64,000 nucleotides of DNA from assembly GCF_040546025.1 (NCBI RefSeq), contig NZ_JBEPNA010000011.1, positions 1 through 64,000 on the forward strand, given 5' to 3'. Below, piece after piece: positions 16,199 to 25,091 of this stretch (positions within the stretch are counted from its first letter, which is position 1; each line of letters opens with the position of its first letter). A program made the position numbers and the translations under genes. Source of the stretch: Marisediminicola sp040546025. GTDB lineage: Bacteria > Actinomycetota > Actinomycetes > Actinomycetales > Microbacteriaceae. The notes below the pieces were generated by a model. The model worked only from the letters and a program-made list of their open reading frames with translations, had not been told where the DNA came from and did not search any database.

Positions 16199-16825
16199 AT
16201 GGGCTCGCGGGCACTGCACCACGGCGAGGGGTCCCACGTCTTCCGGCCTAGGCACGACCTCTGGTCGAGCGCCTGGGTCATCTGGGTCGCCATCACGACC
16301 CCGCTGTTCCTGGCTCTCTACGCGCTCACCGTGCAGGGCGGGCGCTGGGTGCCGTTCCTCGCCGCCCACATCGTGCTTCTGCTGCTCTTCGCCCTGGCGA
16401 TTCAGCGGCTCAAGGGGGCCGGGGTCGCCCTCGCCCCCGACGGCATCCGCGAGCGCGCCTACTTCGGCCGGGCCGTGTTCACTCCGGTCGATCTGGTCGA
16501 ATCGGTGATCCTGATCAAGGTGTTCGATTCACTGAGCAACGACATCTCGCACCAGCTGTTCATGATTGACGCCGACGGGCGCGTGGTCCTTCGGCTCCGC
16601 GGCAAGCTCTGGCACCCGGCCGACCTGACGCGCATCACGAGCTTTTACCCGGTTCCCGTCCACGCACCGGAGGAGGTGTTGACCTGGCGCGAACTGCGAC
16701 GTGACCACGGCAGCAAGCTGTCCTGGTTCGAGCGTCACGCGCTGCTGGCCCGCGCGCTTCTCGTGCTCGGGTTCCTCGCGATCGCTGTTCCCTCGTACGC
16801 CGGCATCATGGCCGCGGTCGCGTGA
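16199..16825 (+). CDS. Membrane protein of unknown function with PH-like region
   Basis: 208 aa from ATG 16199, preceded by a purine-rich RBS (GAGAGGGGGG). Two hydrophobic segments at about residues 25-45 and 52-70 are followed by a beta-rich stretch (GVALAPDGIRERAYFGRAVFTPVDLVESVILIK; LFMIDADGRVVLRLRGKLW) that resembles a bacterial pleckstrin-homology domain. A last hydrophobic segment lies near residue 190. The function is unknown. It stands alone between the divergent kinase gene and the convergent small gene at 16843. Confidence 0.7.
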   Translation: MGSRALHHGEGSHVFRPRHDLWSSAWVIWVAITTPLFLALYALTVQGGRWVPFLAAHIVLLLLFALAIQRLKGAGVALAPDGIRERAYFGRAVFTPVDLVESVILIKVFDSLSNDISHQLFMIDADGRVVLRLRGKLWHPADLTRITSFYPVPVHAPEEVLTWRELRRDHGSKLSWFERHALLARALLVLGFLAIAVPSYAGIMAAVA

Positions 16826-16842
16826 GGGAGATCTCGTGAGGG

Positions 16843-17019
16843 TCAGTCCTCGTGCGCCTCGTCGAGCACGGTGCCGATCGCGATCGCGAGCGACAGCGCC
16901 CAGCTGACCCACATGAGCGCCACACGCCAGTCGCGCGGTCCCTGACGGGTCATCTGCAGCGTGCTCCAGCCGCTGAACAGCGCGCTGATGACGCTGCTGC
17001 TGAAAATGAACTTGCGCAC
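16843..17019 (-). CDS. Small membrane protein, 58 aa
   Basis: A GTG-started frame of 58 codons with GGAGG five bases upstream of the start (the plus strand reads GCGCCTCC just beyond it). The translation begins VRKFIFSSSVISALFSGWS and has a hydrophobic helix (VALMWVSWALSLAIAIGTV) ending in the acidic tail LDEAHED. The good RBS, single membrane helix and biased codon use support a real gene, though it is small and I do not recognise the family. It lies in the gap between the membrane protein gene and the tetR operators. Confidence 0.55.
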   Translation of the reverse strand: MRKFIFSSSVISALFSGWSTLQMTRQGPRDWRVALMWVSWALSLAIAIGTVLDEAHED

Positions 17020-17084
17020 GGCGCCTCCAGAGATCGTGGGAATTCAACGCTACCCCGTTCGATCCCTGCGAAAAAGCCGAGAAA

Positions 17085-17119
17085 CTGACCGATCGGACAG
17101 TGCCTGACCGATCGGTCAG
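17085..17119. promoter_or_regulatory. Two tandem TetR-type operators upstream of tetR
   Basis: CTGACCGATCGGTCAG at 17104-17119 is a perfect 16-bp palindrome ending 13 bp before the tetR start. A second copy with one mismatch (CTGACCGATCGGACAG) lies at 17085-17100, so the copies are spaced 19 bp apart. Sites of this form, close to a TetR-family gene and overlapping its promoter, are normally bound by that regulator. Repression of tetR and the following transporter genes is inferred. Confidence 0.8.
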
Positions 17120-17132
17120 CTAATCTCGGGGG

Positions 17133-17696
17133 ATGTCCAGCGCCAACGACCTGCGAGAAATCGCCCTCACCGAGTTCTCGAGCAGCGGCTACGCGGGCAC
17201 GTCGATCCACAAGATCGCGGATGCGGCGGGGCTGTCGAAGTCCGCCGTCCTCTACCATTTCGGGTCTAAGGAGATCCTGCTCGACGCCGCCATCCGGCCC
17301 GCGATCGACGAGCTCGAGTCGATCCTGTCGGAGCTCGAGTCGACCCCGTTCACGACCGAGTTTCGGGGAGCGTTCCTCGACCGGTTCGTTGATTTCCTGT
17401 TCGCTCACCGACTCGAGGTGAACATGTTCATCAACCAGGGTCCGTCCCTCGTCGATGTTCCGGTCATCGACAGGGCCAACGACCTCGTGCGGCGGTTGGC
17501 GACCCACGTCACCTCGACCACGGCATCCGTCGAGGAGGAGATGCGCTTCGCGATCTCGCTCGGCGGCGCGGCCTACATGCTCTGCACCGAGCAGTCGCTC
17601 GGGCTGGAGGCCGCGCCGATCGGCGAGGCCAAGACCGCGCTGATGACCATTCTGACCGAACTGTTGGCGCCTATCGGCGTGCGCCAGGGCGACTGA
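17133..17696 (+). CDS. TetR-family transcriptional regulator
   Basis: 187 aa. N-terminal TetR helix-turn-helix: LREIALTEFSSSGYAGTSIHKIADAAGLSKSAVLYHFGSKEILL. The rest is the helical ligand-binding and dimerisation domain, with no recognisable ligand signature. Two palindromic operators lie immediately upstream and the MMPL transporter gene starts 19 bp downstream, so it is predicted to repress its own transcript together with the transporter and YhgE genes. The inducer could be a substrate of the transporter. Confidence 0.88.
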   Translation: MSSANDLREIALTEFSSSGYAGTSIHKIADAAGLSKSAVLYHFGSKEILLDAAIRPAIDELESILSELESTPFTTEFRGAFLDRFVDFLFAHRLEVNMFINQGPSLVDVPVIDRANDLVRRLATHVTSTTASVEEEMRFAISLGGAAYMLCTEQSLGLEAAPIGEAKTALMTILTELLAPIGVRQGD

Positions 17697-17715
17697 GAAA
17701 CGGACCCGGACAGAC

Positions 17716-20661
17716 ATGGCCACCCTCCTCTACCGCCTCGGACGCTTCTCCTACCGGCGGGCCTGGCCCGTCATCGGCGTCTGGCTCGTGCTCTTCGTCG
17801 GCGTCCTCGGCGGCGGGTTCGCCCTCGGTGGGCAGACCCAGGAGTCGTTCGCGATCCCCGGCACCGAATCACAGGATGCGCTGGACCGGCTCGACGCGGT
17901 CTTCCCCCAGGTCGCCGGGGCGAGTGCGCAGGCGATCCTCGTGGCGCCGGACGGCTCCTCGATTACCGACGAACGCTTTGCGGAGCCGATCGCGGAGCTG
18001 GTGTCGGGCATCGCCACCGTCGACGGAATCGACTCGGCCATCGGGCCGTTCGACGAGTACGCGGGCGTCGCGGTGACCGACGACGAGCAGATGGCCCGGA
18101 TCCAGGTGCAGTTCGAGGGCAGGTCGGAGGAGGTCACCCCGGCCATGCTCGACGACCTCACCGGCACCGCCGGCATCGGCGAGGAGGCGGGGCTCCGGGT
18201 CGAGTACGGCGGCCAGGTGTTCCAGGACAACACTTTCGGGATCACGATCTCCGAGGTATTCGGGGTGATCTTCGCCGGCCTCGTGCTGCTCATCACCTTC
18301 GGGTCGCTCCGCGCCGCGGGGATGCCGCTGCTCAGCGCCCTGATCGGGGTCGGCATCGTCATCGGAGGAATCACCGCGGTGTCGGCCTTCGCGACCGTCT
18401 CGAGCACCGCGCCGCTTCTCGCCCTCATGATCGGGCTCGCGGTCGGCATCGACTACTCGCTCTTCATCCTGTCGCGACACCGCAACCAGCTCGCCGAGGG
18501 CGAGGACCCTGAGGAGTCAGCCGGGATCGCCGTCGGCACCGCCGGCAGTGCCGTCGTGTTCGCGGGCATCACCGTCATCATCGCCCTGCTCGGGCTGCTC
18601 GTCGTCGGCATCCCCTTCCTCAGCGTGATGGGCATCGGGGCAGCCTTTGCCGTGCTCGTCGCCATCGCCGTCGCCACGACCCTCCTGCCCGCCATCCTCG
18701 GGCTCGCGAAGGGGCGCCTCGCCCCGAAACCCGGCTCGCGCGCCCACCTGCGGGCGCTCGCCCATAACGACCCGAACGCGAAGCCCGCCATGGGCCTGCG
18801 CTGGGTCCGGCTCGTGATGAAGGCCCCCATCCTCGCCACGCTCGGCGTCGTCGCGATCCTCGGCACCCTCGCGGTCCCCGCGCTGAGCCTCGACCTGAAC
18901 CTGCCCGACGGCGGCTCCGAGCCAGCCGGCAGCACCCAGCGGGAGGCCTACGAGCTCGTGAGCGACGGCTTCGGCCCCGGCTTCAACGGCCCGCTCGTCA
19001 TCGCGGTCGACATCACCCAGACGACGGACATCCTCGAGGACCTCGACGGAATCGGCGACGAACTCCGCAGGCTCGACGACGTGGCGAACGTGAGCCAGGG
19101 GATCCCGGATGCCGGGCTGGTCACGGCCATCATCCAGGTCACCCCGGAGAGCGCCCCGGACGCCGCGGAGACGAAGGCGCTCGTGCAGTCGATCCGCGAC
19201 CTCGCCCCCGAGATCGAAAAGGAGTTCGGCACGACGATCGCCGTGACCGGCGCGACCGCGGTCGGGATCGACATCTCGAACCGGCTCACCAATGCCCTCG
19301 TGCCGTTTGGGCTTATCGTCGTCGGGCTCTCGATCGTGCTGCTGATGATGGTCTTCCGCTCCGTGCTGGTGCCGATCAAGGCGGCCCTCGGGTTCCTGCT
19401 GTCGGTCATCGCGTCGTTCGGCGTGGTCGTCGCGATCTTCCAGTGGGGCTGGCTCAGCGAGCTCATCGGGGTCGAGAACCCCGGGCCGATCATCAGCTTC
19501 CTGCCGATCCTGCTCATGGCCGTGCTCTTCGGCCTCGCGATGGACTACGAGGTGTTCCTGGTCTCGGGCATGCGCGAGGAGTACGTCAAGACCGGAGATG
19601 CGAGGTTCGCGGTCGCGCGGGGCTTCGGCAACGGGGCGAGAGTGGTCACGGCCGCCGCCCTCATCATGTTCTTCGTATTCTTCGCGTTCGTGCCCGAGGG
19701 AACGGGAACGATCCAGCCGATCGCCCTGGGACTCGCCGTCGGCATCGCCTTCGACGCCTTCCTCGTGCGCATGACCCTCGTGCCCGCGGTCATGACCCTC
19801 CTCGGCCGGTCGGCGTGGTGGTTGCCGAACTGGCTCAGCCGCACCCTGCCGAACATGGACATCGAGGGGGAGAGCCTGCGGGAGCACCGCCACGCCGTCG
19901 AATGGACGGCAACCCAGGGTGGCGCGGCGATCAGCACCGACCTGCTCGTCGCCGGGTCCGGCAACCACCGGGTGAGCCCGCTCAGCCTCAGCATCCCGGC
20001 TGGCACCCTCGTTCTCGCAAGCGGGCACCCGGCCGATCGCCGCGTCGTCGCCGCGACCATCGCTGGCCGCGTTTCTCCCGTCAGCGGGCGGGCGCAGGTG
20101 GCCGGCCTCCCGTTGCCATCCGAGATGGCCGGGGTCAGCCGTATCGTCGCGATCGCCGACACCGGCAGCCGCACAGGGAGCACCGTGAGCTATGGCCGTC
20201 TGCTCGCCGAGCGGCTCCGGCTCACCCAGCCCTGGTACCGGGCGCGGTCGATCGACGCTCAGACGCGCCGCTGGATCGACCGGGTCAACCAGGCGCTGGC
20301 GTACGCCGGGGCGCGGTCGGGCATCCGCATCCGCATCGGCCCCGACTCGATTGTCGACACACTCCCGCCGCTCGAGCGCTCCGTGGCAATCGCCGCGGCC
20401 GCGATCGCCGAAGGCACAGCCGTCATCATTCTCGACCAGCTCGAGGCTCTCGCCTCGGACGACGACGCACGCGTGTTCCTCGACACGGTCTCCCGGCTCG
20501 CCGCCGACACGACGACCATCGTCGTCGGGTCGCCCGTCGCCCGTGACCTCGCCGACCGGCACGTCGCCCACTCCCGCCCGATGCAGCACGTCGACCTCTC
20601 GTCGCCCGCGAAGCCGCATCCGCACCCGCACCCCATCGACATCAGAGGAGGCGCGCTGTGA
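17716..20661 (+). CDS. MMPL/RND-family transporter fused to a degenerate ABC ATPase-like domain
   Basis: 981 aa, clearly longer than a plain 700-740 aa MMPL protein. Residues 1-735 form two RND-like halves: N-terminal TM helix (17-37), periplasmic-type loop, TM blocks with GIDYSLFILSRHRNQLAEG and GLAMDYEVFLVSGMREEYV (the proton-relay regions), and a second loop from about 390-530. Residues 735-960 follow the order of an ABC nucleotide-binding domain, but the Walker A lysine is lost (ASGHPADRRVV), the signature is unrecognisable (LPPLERSVAIAAAAIAEG), Walker B is only partly kept (VIILDQLEAL) and the H-loop His is gone (IVVGSP). It ends in an HPHPHPHP tail. Probable lipid or drug export, with the extra domain structural or regulatory. 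Overlaps yhgE by GTGA. Confidence 0.82.
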   Translation: MATLLYRLGRFSYRRAWPVIGVWLVLFVGVLGGGFALGGQTQESFAIPGTESQDALDRLDAVFPQVAGASAQAILVAPDGSSITDERFAEPIAELVSGIATVDGIDSAIGPFDEYAGVAVTDDEQMARIQVQFEGRSEEVTPAMLDDLTGTAGIGEEAGLRVEYGGQVFQDNTFGITISEVFGVIFAGLVLLITFGSLRAAGMPLLSALIGVGIVIGGITAVSAFATVSSTAPLLALMIGLAVGIDYSLFILSRHRNQLAEGEDPEESAGIAVGTAGSAVVFAGITVIIALLGLLVVGIPFLSVMGIGAAFAVLVAIAVATTLLPAILGLAKGRLAPKPGSRAHLRALAHNDPNAKPAMGLRWVRLVMKAPILATLGVVAILGTLAVPALSLDLNLPDGGSEPAGSTQREAYELVSDGFGPGFNGPLVIAVDITQTTDILEDLDGIGDELRRLDDVANVSQGIPDAGLVTAIIQVTPESAPDAAETKALVQSIRDLAPEIEKEFGTTIAVTGATAVGIDISNRLTNALVPFGLIVVGLSIVLLMMVFRSVLVPIKAALGFLLSVIASFGVVVAIFQWGWLSELIGVENPGPIISFLPILLMAVLFGLAMDYEVFLVSGMREEYVKTGDARFAVARGFGNGARVVTAAALIMFFVFFAFVPEGTGTIQPIALGLAVGIAFDAFLVRMTLVPAVMTLLGRSAWWLPNWLSRTLPNMDIEGESLREHRHAVEWTATQGGAAISTDLLVAGSGNHRVSPLSLSIPAGTLVLASGHPADRRVVAATIAGRVSPVSGRAQVAGLPLPSEMAGVSRIVAIADTGSRTGSTVSYGRLLAERLRLTQPWYRARSIDAQTRRWIDRVNQALAYAGARSGIRIRIGPDSIVDTLPPLERSVAIAAAAIAEGTAVIILDQLEALASDDDARVFLDTVSRLAADTTTIVVGSPVARDLADRHVAHSRPMQHVDLSSPAKPHPHPHPIDIRGGAL

Positions 20662-22511
20662 GCACGCCCGTCAGTTCCCGACGCGCCGCATGGGGATCGA
20701 GGATCGCCGTCATCGCCGTCACCCTCATCCCGCTGGCCTTCGCCGGCCTCTTCGTCGGCTCGCTCTCGCAGGCGGACTCCTCACTCGACCGCATTCCGGC
20801 CGCCGTCGTCAACTCCGATGAACTCATCATGCAGACCGCAGCCGACGGAACCGAGACCCCGATCTTCGCCGGACGGCAGCTCGTCACCGAGCTCACCGGG
20901 GCGGGCAGTGCGGGCTTCGACTGGGTGATCACCAACGCGGAGGACGCCGAGGACGCCCTCGCGACCGGCGAGGTGTACGCGGTGCTCACGGTGCCGGACA
21001 ACTTCTCCGAATCGATCCTGTCGCTGCAGTCGGACACGCCGCGGCAGGCGGAGATCTCCATCCGCACCGACGACGCCCACAGCTACCTCTCCGGCGCGGT
21101 CGCCCAGTCGGTGGGAGACAGCATGGTGTCGGCGTTCGGACGGGAAATCACCTCCCAGTACATTGCGGGCATCTACTCCAGCATCGGCGAGTTCGGGGAG
21201 TCGCTCGGAACCGCCGCGAGCGGTGCGAGCGACCTCGCGAGCGGTGCGCGCTCGCTCGGCTCCGGCCTCGACTCGATCGCCACCGGCGCGGCCACCGCCC
21301 AGACTGGGGCGGTGGGGGTGGCCGACGGCGTCGCCGGCTATACCTCGGGGGTCGCGTCGCTCAGCGGCGGTCTCAGCCAGCTGCGCGCCGCCGCCGGTGG
21401 GCTCACCGGCATCAGCGACGGGGTCGACGCATTCACCGGGGGAGTCTCGCAGCTCGCCGCCGGAATTGCCGGTGCGAACGCCCAGCTGAACGACGCGGAC
21501 GAGACCAATGACGATGCCGCCCGGGCGAGCCTGTCCGCACTGTCAGGGCAGCTGTCCCAGACCGCGGCGGGCGGCGGCACCCTCGCCTCCAACGCCCGAG
21601 GCGGTATCCAGGGCATCCAGGGCGGGATCGCGAGCAGCGCGAACGGCGCATCAACTCTCGCCGCCGGAGGCGGCGACCTCACCACTGGCGCGGGGTCGAT
21701 CGCAGGGGCGATCGGGTCGCTCAGCACGGGAGTGGCTGATGCGTCGGGCGGCGCCGCCGAGCTCGCCACGGGAGCTGCGGACCTGGCCGAGGGCCTCCGG
21801 CAGGGCGCCGACGCCGTGCCCCCGATGGAGGGCGACGCCGGCACCGAGGCAGCATCCGTCGTGGCCGAGCCCGTCACGCTCGCGGTCGACCGCGACAACG
21901 AGGTGACCAGCATCGGCCAAATCGTCGCGACGTTCTTCGTGCCCCTCGGCCTGTGGATCGGGGCGCTCGCGGCCTTCCTCGTGCTGCGCCCGGTCTCGCG
22001 CGTCGCCCTCGCCTCCACCGCGGGCACCGGCCGGCTCGTCGGCGCGACCCTGCTGCGGGCATTCGGGATCACGATCGCCCAGGCCCTCCTGCTCGTCGCG
22101 TTACTGCACACCGCGCTCGGCGTCGACTGGGCGCTTCTGCCAGCGACCCTCGGCCTCTCGGTTCTGATGGCGCTCGCGTTCACCGCGTTCCACTACCTGC
22201 TGACGGTCGGGCTCGGCCGCGGAGGGCTCGTGATCTCGCTTCTCGTGCTCGCCGTTCAGGTGACCGCGACTGGCGGGCTGTACCCGGTTCAGCTCATCGC
22301 CGAGCCGTTCCGCGCCATCAGCCCGCTGCTGCCGCTGACGTATGGCGTTTCGGGCATGCAGGCGATCATCGCCGGGGGAGGCGCCGGTGCTGTGGTGTCA
22401 GCGGCACTCGTGCTGGTGGGATTCGGGCTGCTGAGCATTCTCGGCGCGGTGCTCGTCGTGCGCAGCATCCGCCGCTCACGGTCCCTCGGGCTGCTTGCTG
22501 TGCCCGTCTAG
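20658..22511 (+). CDS. YhgE/Pip-domain membrane protein
   Basis: 617 aa from GTG 20658, overlapping the MMPL stop by 4 bp. One N-terminal TM helix (about 12-35) precedes a long extracytoplasmic region with IPAAVVNSDE and the coiled Gly/Ala/Ser-rich repeats typical of YhgE/Pip proteins (GASDLASGARSLGSGLDSIATGA, then SGGLSQL units to about residue 390). Five further TM helices occupy about 420-605, an ABC-2-like permease arrangement. Such proteins are linked to phage infection and to ESX-like or lipid export in Gram-positive bacteria. Its coupling to the MMPL gene suggests the two products form one envelope export machine under TetR control. Confidence 0.85.
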   Translation: MSTPVSSRRAAWGSRIAVIAVTLIPLAFAGLFVGSLSQADSSLDRIPAAVVNSDELIMQTAADGTETPIFAGRQLVTELTGAGSAGFDWVITNAEDAEDALATGEVYAVLTVPDNFSESILSLQSDTPRQAEISIRTDDAHSYLSGAVAQSVGDSMVSAFGREITSQYIAGIYSSIGEFGESLGTAASGASDLASGARSLGSGLDSIATGAATAQTGAVGVADGVAGYTSGVASLSGGLSQLRAAAGGLTGISDGVDAFTGGVSQLAAGIAGANAQLNDADETNDDAARASLSALSGQLSQTAAGGGTLASNARGGIQGIQGGIASSANGASTLAAGGGDLTTGAGSIAGAIGSLSTGVADASGGAAELATGAADLAEGLRQGADAVPPMEGDAGTEAASVVAEPVTLAVDRDNEVTSIGQIVATFFVPLGLWIGALAAFLVLRPVSRVALASTAGTGRLVGATLLRAFGITIAQALLLVALLHTALGVDWALLPATLGLSVLMALAFTAFHYLLTVGLGRGGLVISLLVLAVQVTATGGLYPVQLIAEPFRAISPLLPLTYGVSGMQAIIAGGGAGAVVSAALVLVGFGLLSILGAVLVVRSIRRSRSLGLLAVPV

Positions 22512-22541
22512 GGCGCGCCGGGTTCGGGCGCGGTCTTACGC

Positions 22542-22604
22542 AGGAGATTCGGTGACACGTCGTCTCTGGGAGCCACCAGACAGGGTGTGTTGACCGAATC
22601 TCCT
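22542..22604. repeat. 12-bp inverted repeat between yhgE and the isomerase gene
   Basis: AGGAGATTCGGT (22542-22553) and its exact complement ACCGAATCTCCT (22593-22604) flank 39 bp, in which ACAC (22555-22558) can pair with GTGT (22585-22588). The genes on each side converge, so a bidirectional terminator-like stem is possible, but there is no T-run and the loop is long. Paired binding sites or a miniature repeat element are alternatives. Nothing else is seen in 22512-22662. Confidence 0.5.
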
Positions 22605-22662
22605 CGGGGAGGGCAGCGATCACCCCCGCACCACCGACGCCGTCAGCAGTGAATCGCGAACG

Positions 22663-23457
22663 TCAGCCGGCAATGGGAGTCAGATGGCGGCGCGCGAAGG
22701 CCACCGTCTCCCGCAGCCGGGCGAGCCGGTCGGCCTCGCTGGGGGAGCGTCGGGTATTGATCTCGGCGATCAGCGAGCCGTGAAACCCGGTGGAGGCGAG
22801 GAGGGCGAGTACCTCGGCGACCGGTTCAGTGCCGCGGCCGGGAATCAGGTGCTCGTCGAGGAACCCGCCGGCCCGGCCCGAACCGTCGCACAGGTGCACG
22901 TGCCGAAGCCGGTCCCCCATCGCCCGCGCGAGTTCGAGCGAATCGCGGCCGGACAGCGACGCATGGGAAAAATCGAGGGTCATCGCGTCGTAGGGGTCGA
23001 GGCTCGGATCCCAGCTCGGAGCGTAGACGTTCAGGCCCCGACCGGCGATTCTCCACGGGAACATGTTCTCGACCGCGATCTGGACGCCGGTGCTCTCGGC
23101 GATCTCGCCGACGATCGCGACGAACTCCGCCGCGTAGCCCCGTTGCCAGCGGAAGGGCGGATGCGCAACGACGGTCGGCGCTCCCAGCGCCCGAGCGAGC
23201 TGAGCGGACTTTTCGAGCTTGACCCGTGCGTCGCGGCCCCAGGCCAGCTGCGACATCAGCAGCACTGGCGCGTGCACCGACAGCACCGGCAACTCGTACC
23301 GCGCGGCCAAGGCGAGCATCGCGTCGATTGAACGTGTGGCCGGATCGCTCGTGACCATGAGCTCGACGCCGTCGAAGCCCGCGTCGCTAGCGAGACGGAA
23401 GGACTGCTCGGTGTCGAGCGGGTAGACGCAGGTGGTGCTCATGCCGACGGAGATCAT
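22663..23457 (-). CDS. Sugar phosphate isomerase/epimerase-like TIM-barrel protein
   Basis: About 264 aa if started at ATG 23457 (MISVGMSTTCVYP), which places the first barrel strand at the N-terminus; ATG 23442 and upstream ATGs are alternatives. AP-endonuclease-2-like fold: FDGVELMV, VLSVHAPVL, VVAHPPFRW, IAVENMFPW, MTLDFSHAS, RHVHLCDGSG and SLIAEINT are successive strand ends carrying the His, Glu and Asp metal ligands of xylose-isomerase-like enzymes. The substrate cannot be told. It converges on yhgE and is divergent from otsA; no functional link to trehalose synthesis is evident. Confidence 0.7.
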   Translation of the reverse strand: MISVGMSTTCVYPLDTEQSFRLASDAGFDGVELMVTSDPATRSIDAMLALAARYELPVLSVHAPVLLMSQLAWGRDARVKLEKSAQLARALGAPTVVAHPPFRWQRGYAAEFVAIVGEIAESTGVQIAVENMFPWRIAGRGLNVYAPSWDPSLDPYDAMTLDFSHASLSGRDSLELARAMGDRLRHVHLCDGSGRAGGFLDEHLIPGRGTEPVAEVLALLASTGFHGSLIAEINTRRSPSEADRLARLRETVAFARRHLTPIAG

Positions 23458-23595
23458 CGAAATCAGCATAAGCACCGCGAGCCAACGCGAAGTGTCCGCG
23501 AGATGACGGCGAGGAGAGCGGCCCGGGCAGGCTGATAGCGTGGAATGTGCTTATCTCGCGACTACACGCGGCACTTAGCTGAGGAGAGAGCACGC

Positions 23596-25080
23596 ATGAC
23601 CGAGACCCGCGACGAGCGCAAGCAGTACGACTTTGTCGTCGTCTCCAACCGCCTGCCGGTCGACCGAGTGGTGAAGCCCGACGGGTCCGCGCACTGGCGG
23701 CCGTCACCGGGAGGGCTGGTGACCGCCCTCGAACCGGTCATGCACAGCAGGGGCGGCGCGTGGATTGGCTGGTCCGGCCAGCCCGACCTCGACTTCGAGC
23801 CGTTCGACAGCAACGGCATCCGGGTCGTGCCGGTGCGGCTGAGCGCCCGTGAGGTCGAGCACTATTACGAGGGCTTCTCGAACGGCACTGTCTGGCCTCT
23901 GTATCACGATGTCATCGCGCCCCCCATCTTCCACCGGGATTGGTGGGAGACCTACGTCAAGGTCAACCAGAGGTTCGCCGAGGCCGCGGCGGGCAGCAGC
24001 CACCACGGCGGCACCGTCTGGGTGCACGATTACCAGCTCCAGCTCGTCCCCAAGATGCTGCGCGCACTCCGGCCCGACCTCACCATCGGGTTCTTCAACC
24101 ACATCCCGTTCCCGCCGTACGGCATCTACTCGCAGCTGCCGTGGCGTACCCAGATCGTCGAGGGCCTGCTGGGGGCGGATGTCATCGGGTTCCAGCGTCT
24201 CGCCGATGCCAACAACTTCTCCCGGGCGGTGCGCCGGCTCAAGGGCTTCGTCACGAAGAACCCCATCATCGAGGTGCCACTCGTCGACGAGTCCGAGGGG
24301 ATCAGGGCGCACGGACCGGTGCGGAAGGGGCAGGAGTTCCGCACCGTCGTCGCGCGCCACTTCCCGATCTCGATCGACAGCGCGGTGTGGGAGAAGCTCG
24401 CTCGCAGCCCCTCCGTTCAGGCGCGGGCGAAGCAGATCCGCGAGGACCTCGGAAACCCCCGATCGATCCTGCTCGGCGTCGACCGGCTCGACTACACCAA
24501 GGGAATCGGCCACCGTCTGAAGGCATTCGGCGAGCTCCTCTCCGACGAAAGCCTCACGATCGAAGAGGCGACGCTCGTGCAGATCGCCAGCCCGAGCCGC
24601 GAGCGGGTTCGCACCTACATGCAGCTGCGGGACGAGATCGAACTGACGGTCGGGCGCATCAACGGCGACTTCGCCACAATCAGCCACACCGCGATCAGCT
24701 ACCACCACCACGGCTATCCGCGCGAGGAGATGGTGGCGCTCTACCTCGCCGCCGACATCATGCTCGTCACCGCGCTCCGCGACGGCATGAACCTCGTCGC
24801 CAAGGAGTACGTCGCCACCCGCTTCGACGATGACGGAGTGCTCATCCTCAGCGAGTTCGCCGGTGCCGCCGACGAGCTCAAGCGCGCCTTGCTCATCAAC
24901 CCGCACGACATCGACGGGCTCAAGGAGACAATCCTCGCGGCCATCGCGATGCCCAAGCGCGACCGCCAGGCGCGCATGCGCGCACTGCGCAAGCGCGTGC
25001 TCGAGAACGACGTCGACAAGTGGTCGACGGAGTTCTTGCGCGTTCTCACCACGAGCCGCGCGCGCGGCAGGAAAGACTGA
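23596..25080 (+). CDS. otsA: Alpha,alpha-trehalose-phosphate synthase
   Basis: 494 aa from ATG 23596, with GAGGAGAG 8 bp upstream. It makes trehalose-6-phosphate from a nucleotide glucose donor and glucose-6-phosphate. GT20 features are intact: VSNRLPVDR at the N-terminus, SPGGLVTALEPV (acceptor binding), WIGWSG, VWVHDYQLQLVPKMLR, GVDRLDYTKGI (donor loop) and VTALRDGMNLVAKEYVA. The phosphatase gene otsB follows 11 bp later, giving the complete OtsAB pathway in one transcript. Trehalose acts as compatible solute and, in many actinobacteria, as a cell-envelope precursor. Confidence 0.95.
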   Translation: MTETRDERKQYDFVVVSNRLPVDRVVKPDGSAHWRPSPGGLVTALEPVMHSRGGAWIGWSGQPDLDFEPFDSNGIRVVPVRLSAREVEHYYEGFSNGTVWPLYHDVIAPPIFHRDWWETYVKVNQRFAEAAAGSSHHGGTVWVHDYQLQLVPKMLRALRPDLTIGFFNHIPFPPYGIYSQLPWRTQIVEGLLGADVIGFQRLADANNFSRAVRRLKGFVTKNPIIEVPLVDESEGIRAHGPVRKGQEFRTVVARHFPISIDSAVWEKLARSPSVQARAKQIREDLGNPRSILLGVDRLDYTKGIGHRLKAFGELLSDESLTIEEATLVQIASPSRERVRTYMQLRDEIELTVGRINGDFATISHTAISYHHHGYPREEMVALYLAADIMLVTALRDGMNLVAKEYVATRFDDDGVLILSEFAGAADELKRALLINPHDIDGLKETILAAIAMPKRDRQARMRALRKRVLENDVDKWSTEFLRVLTTSRARGRKD

Positions 25081-25091
25081 TTCCCCACCCC

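Noticed and set aside
18517..20631. 704-codon minus-strand frame opposite the MMPL gene
   Set aside because: Low-complexity Asp/Arg/His/Glu composition throughout; antisense shadow.
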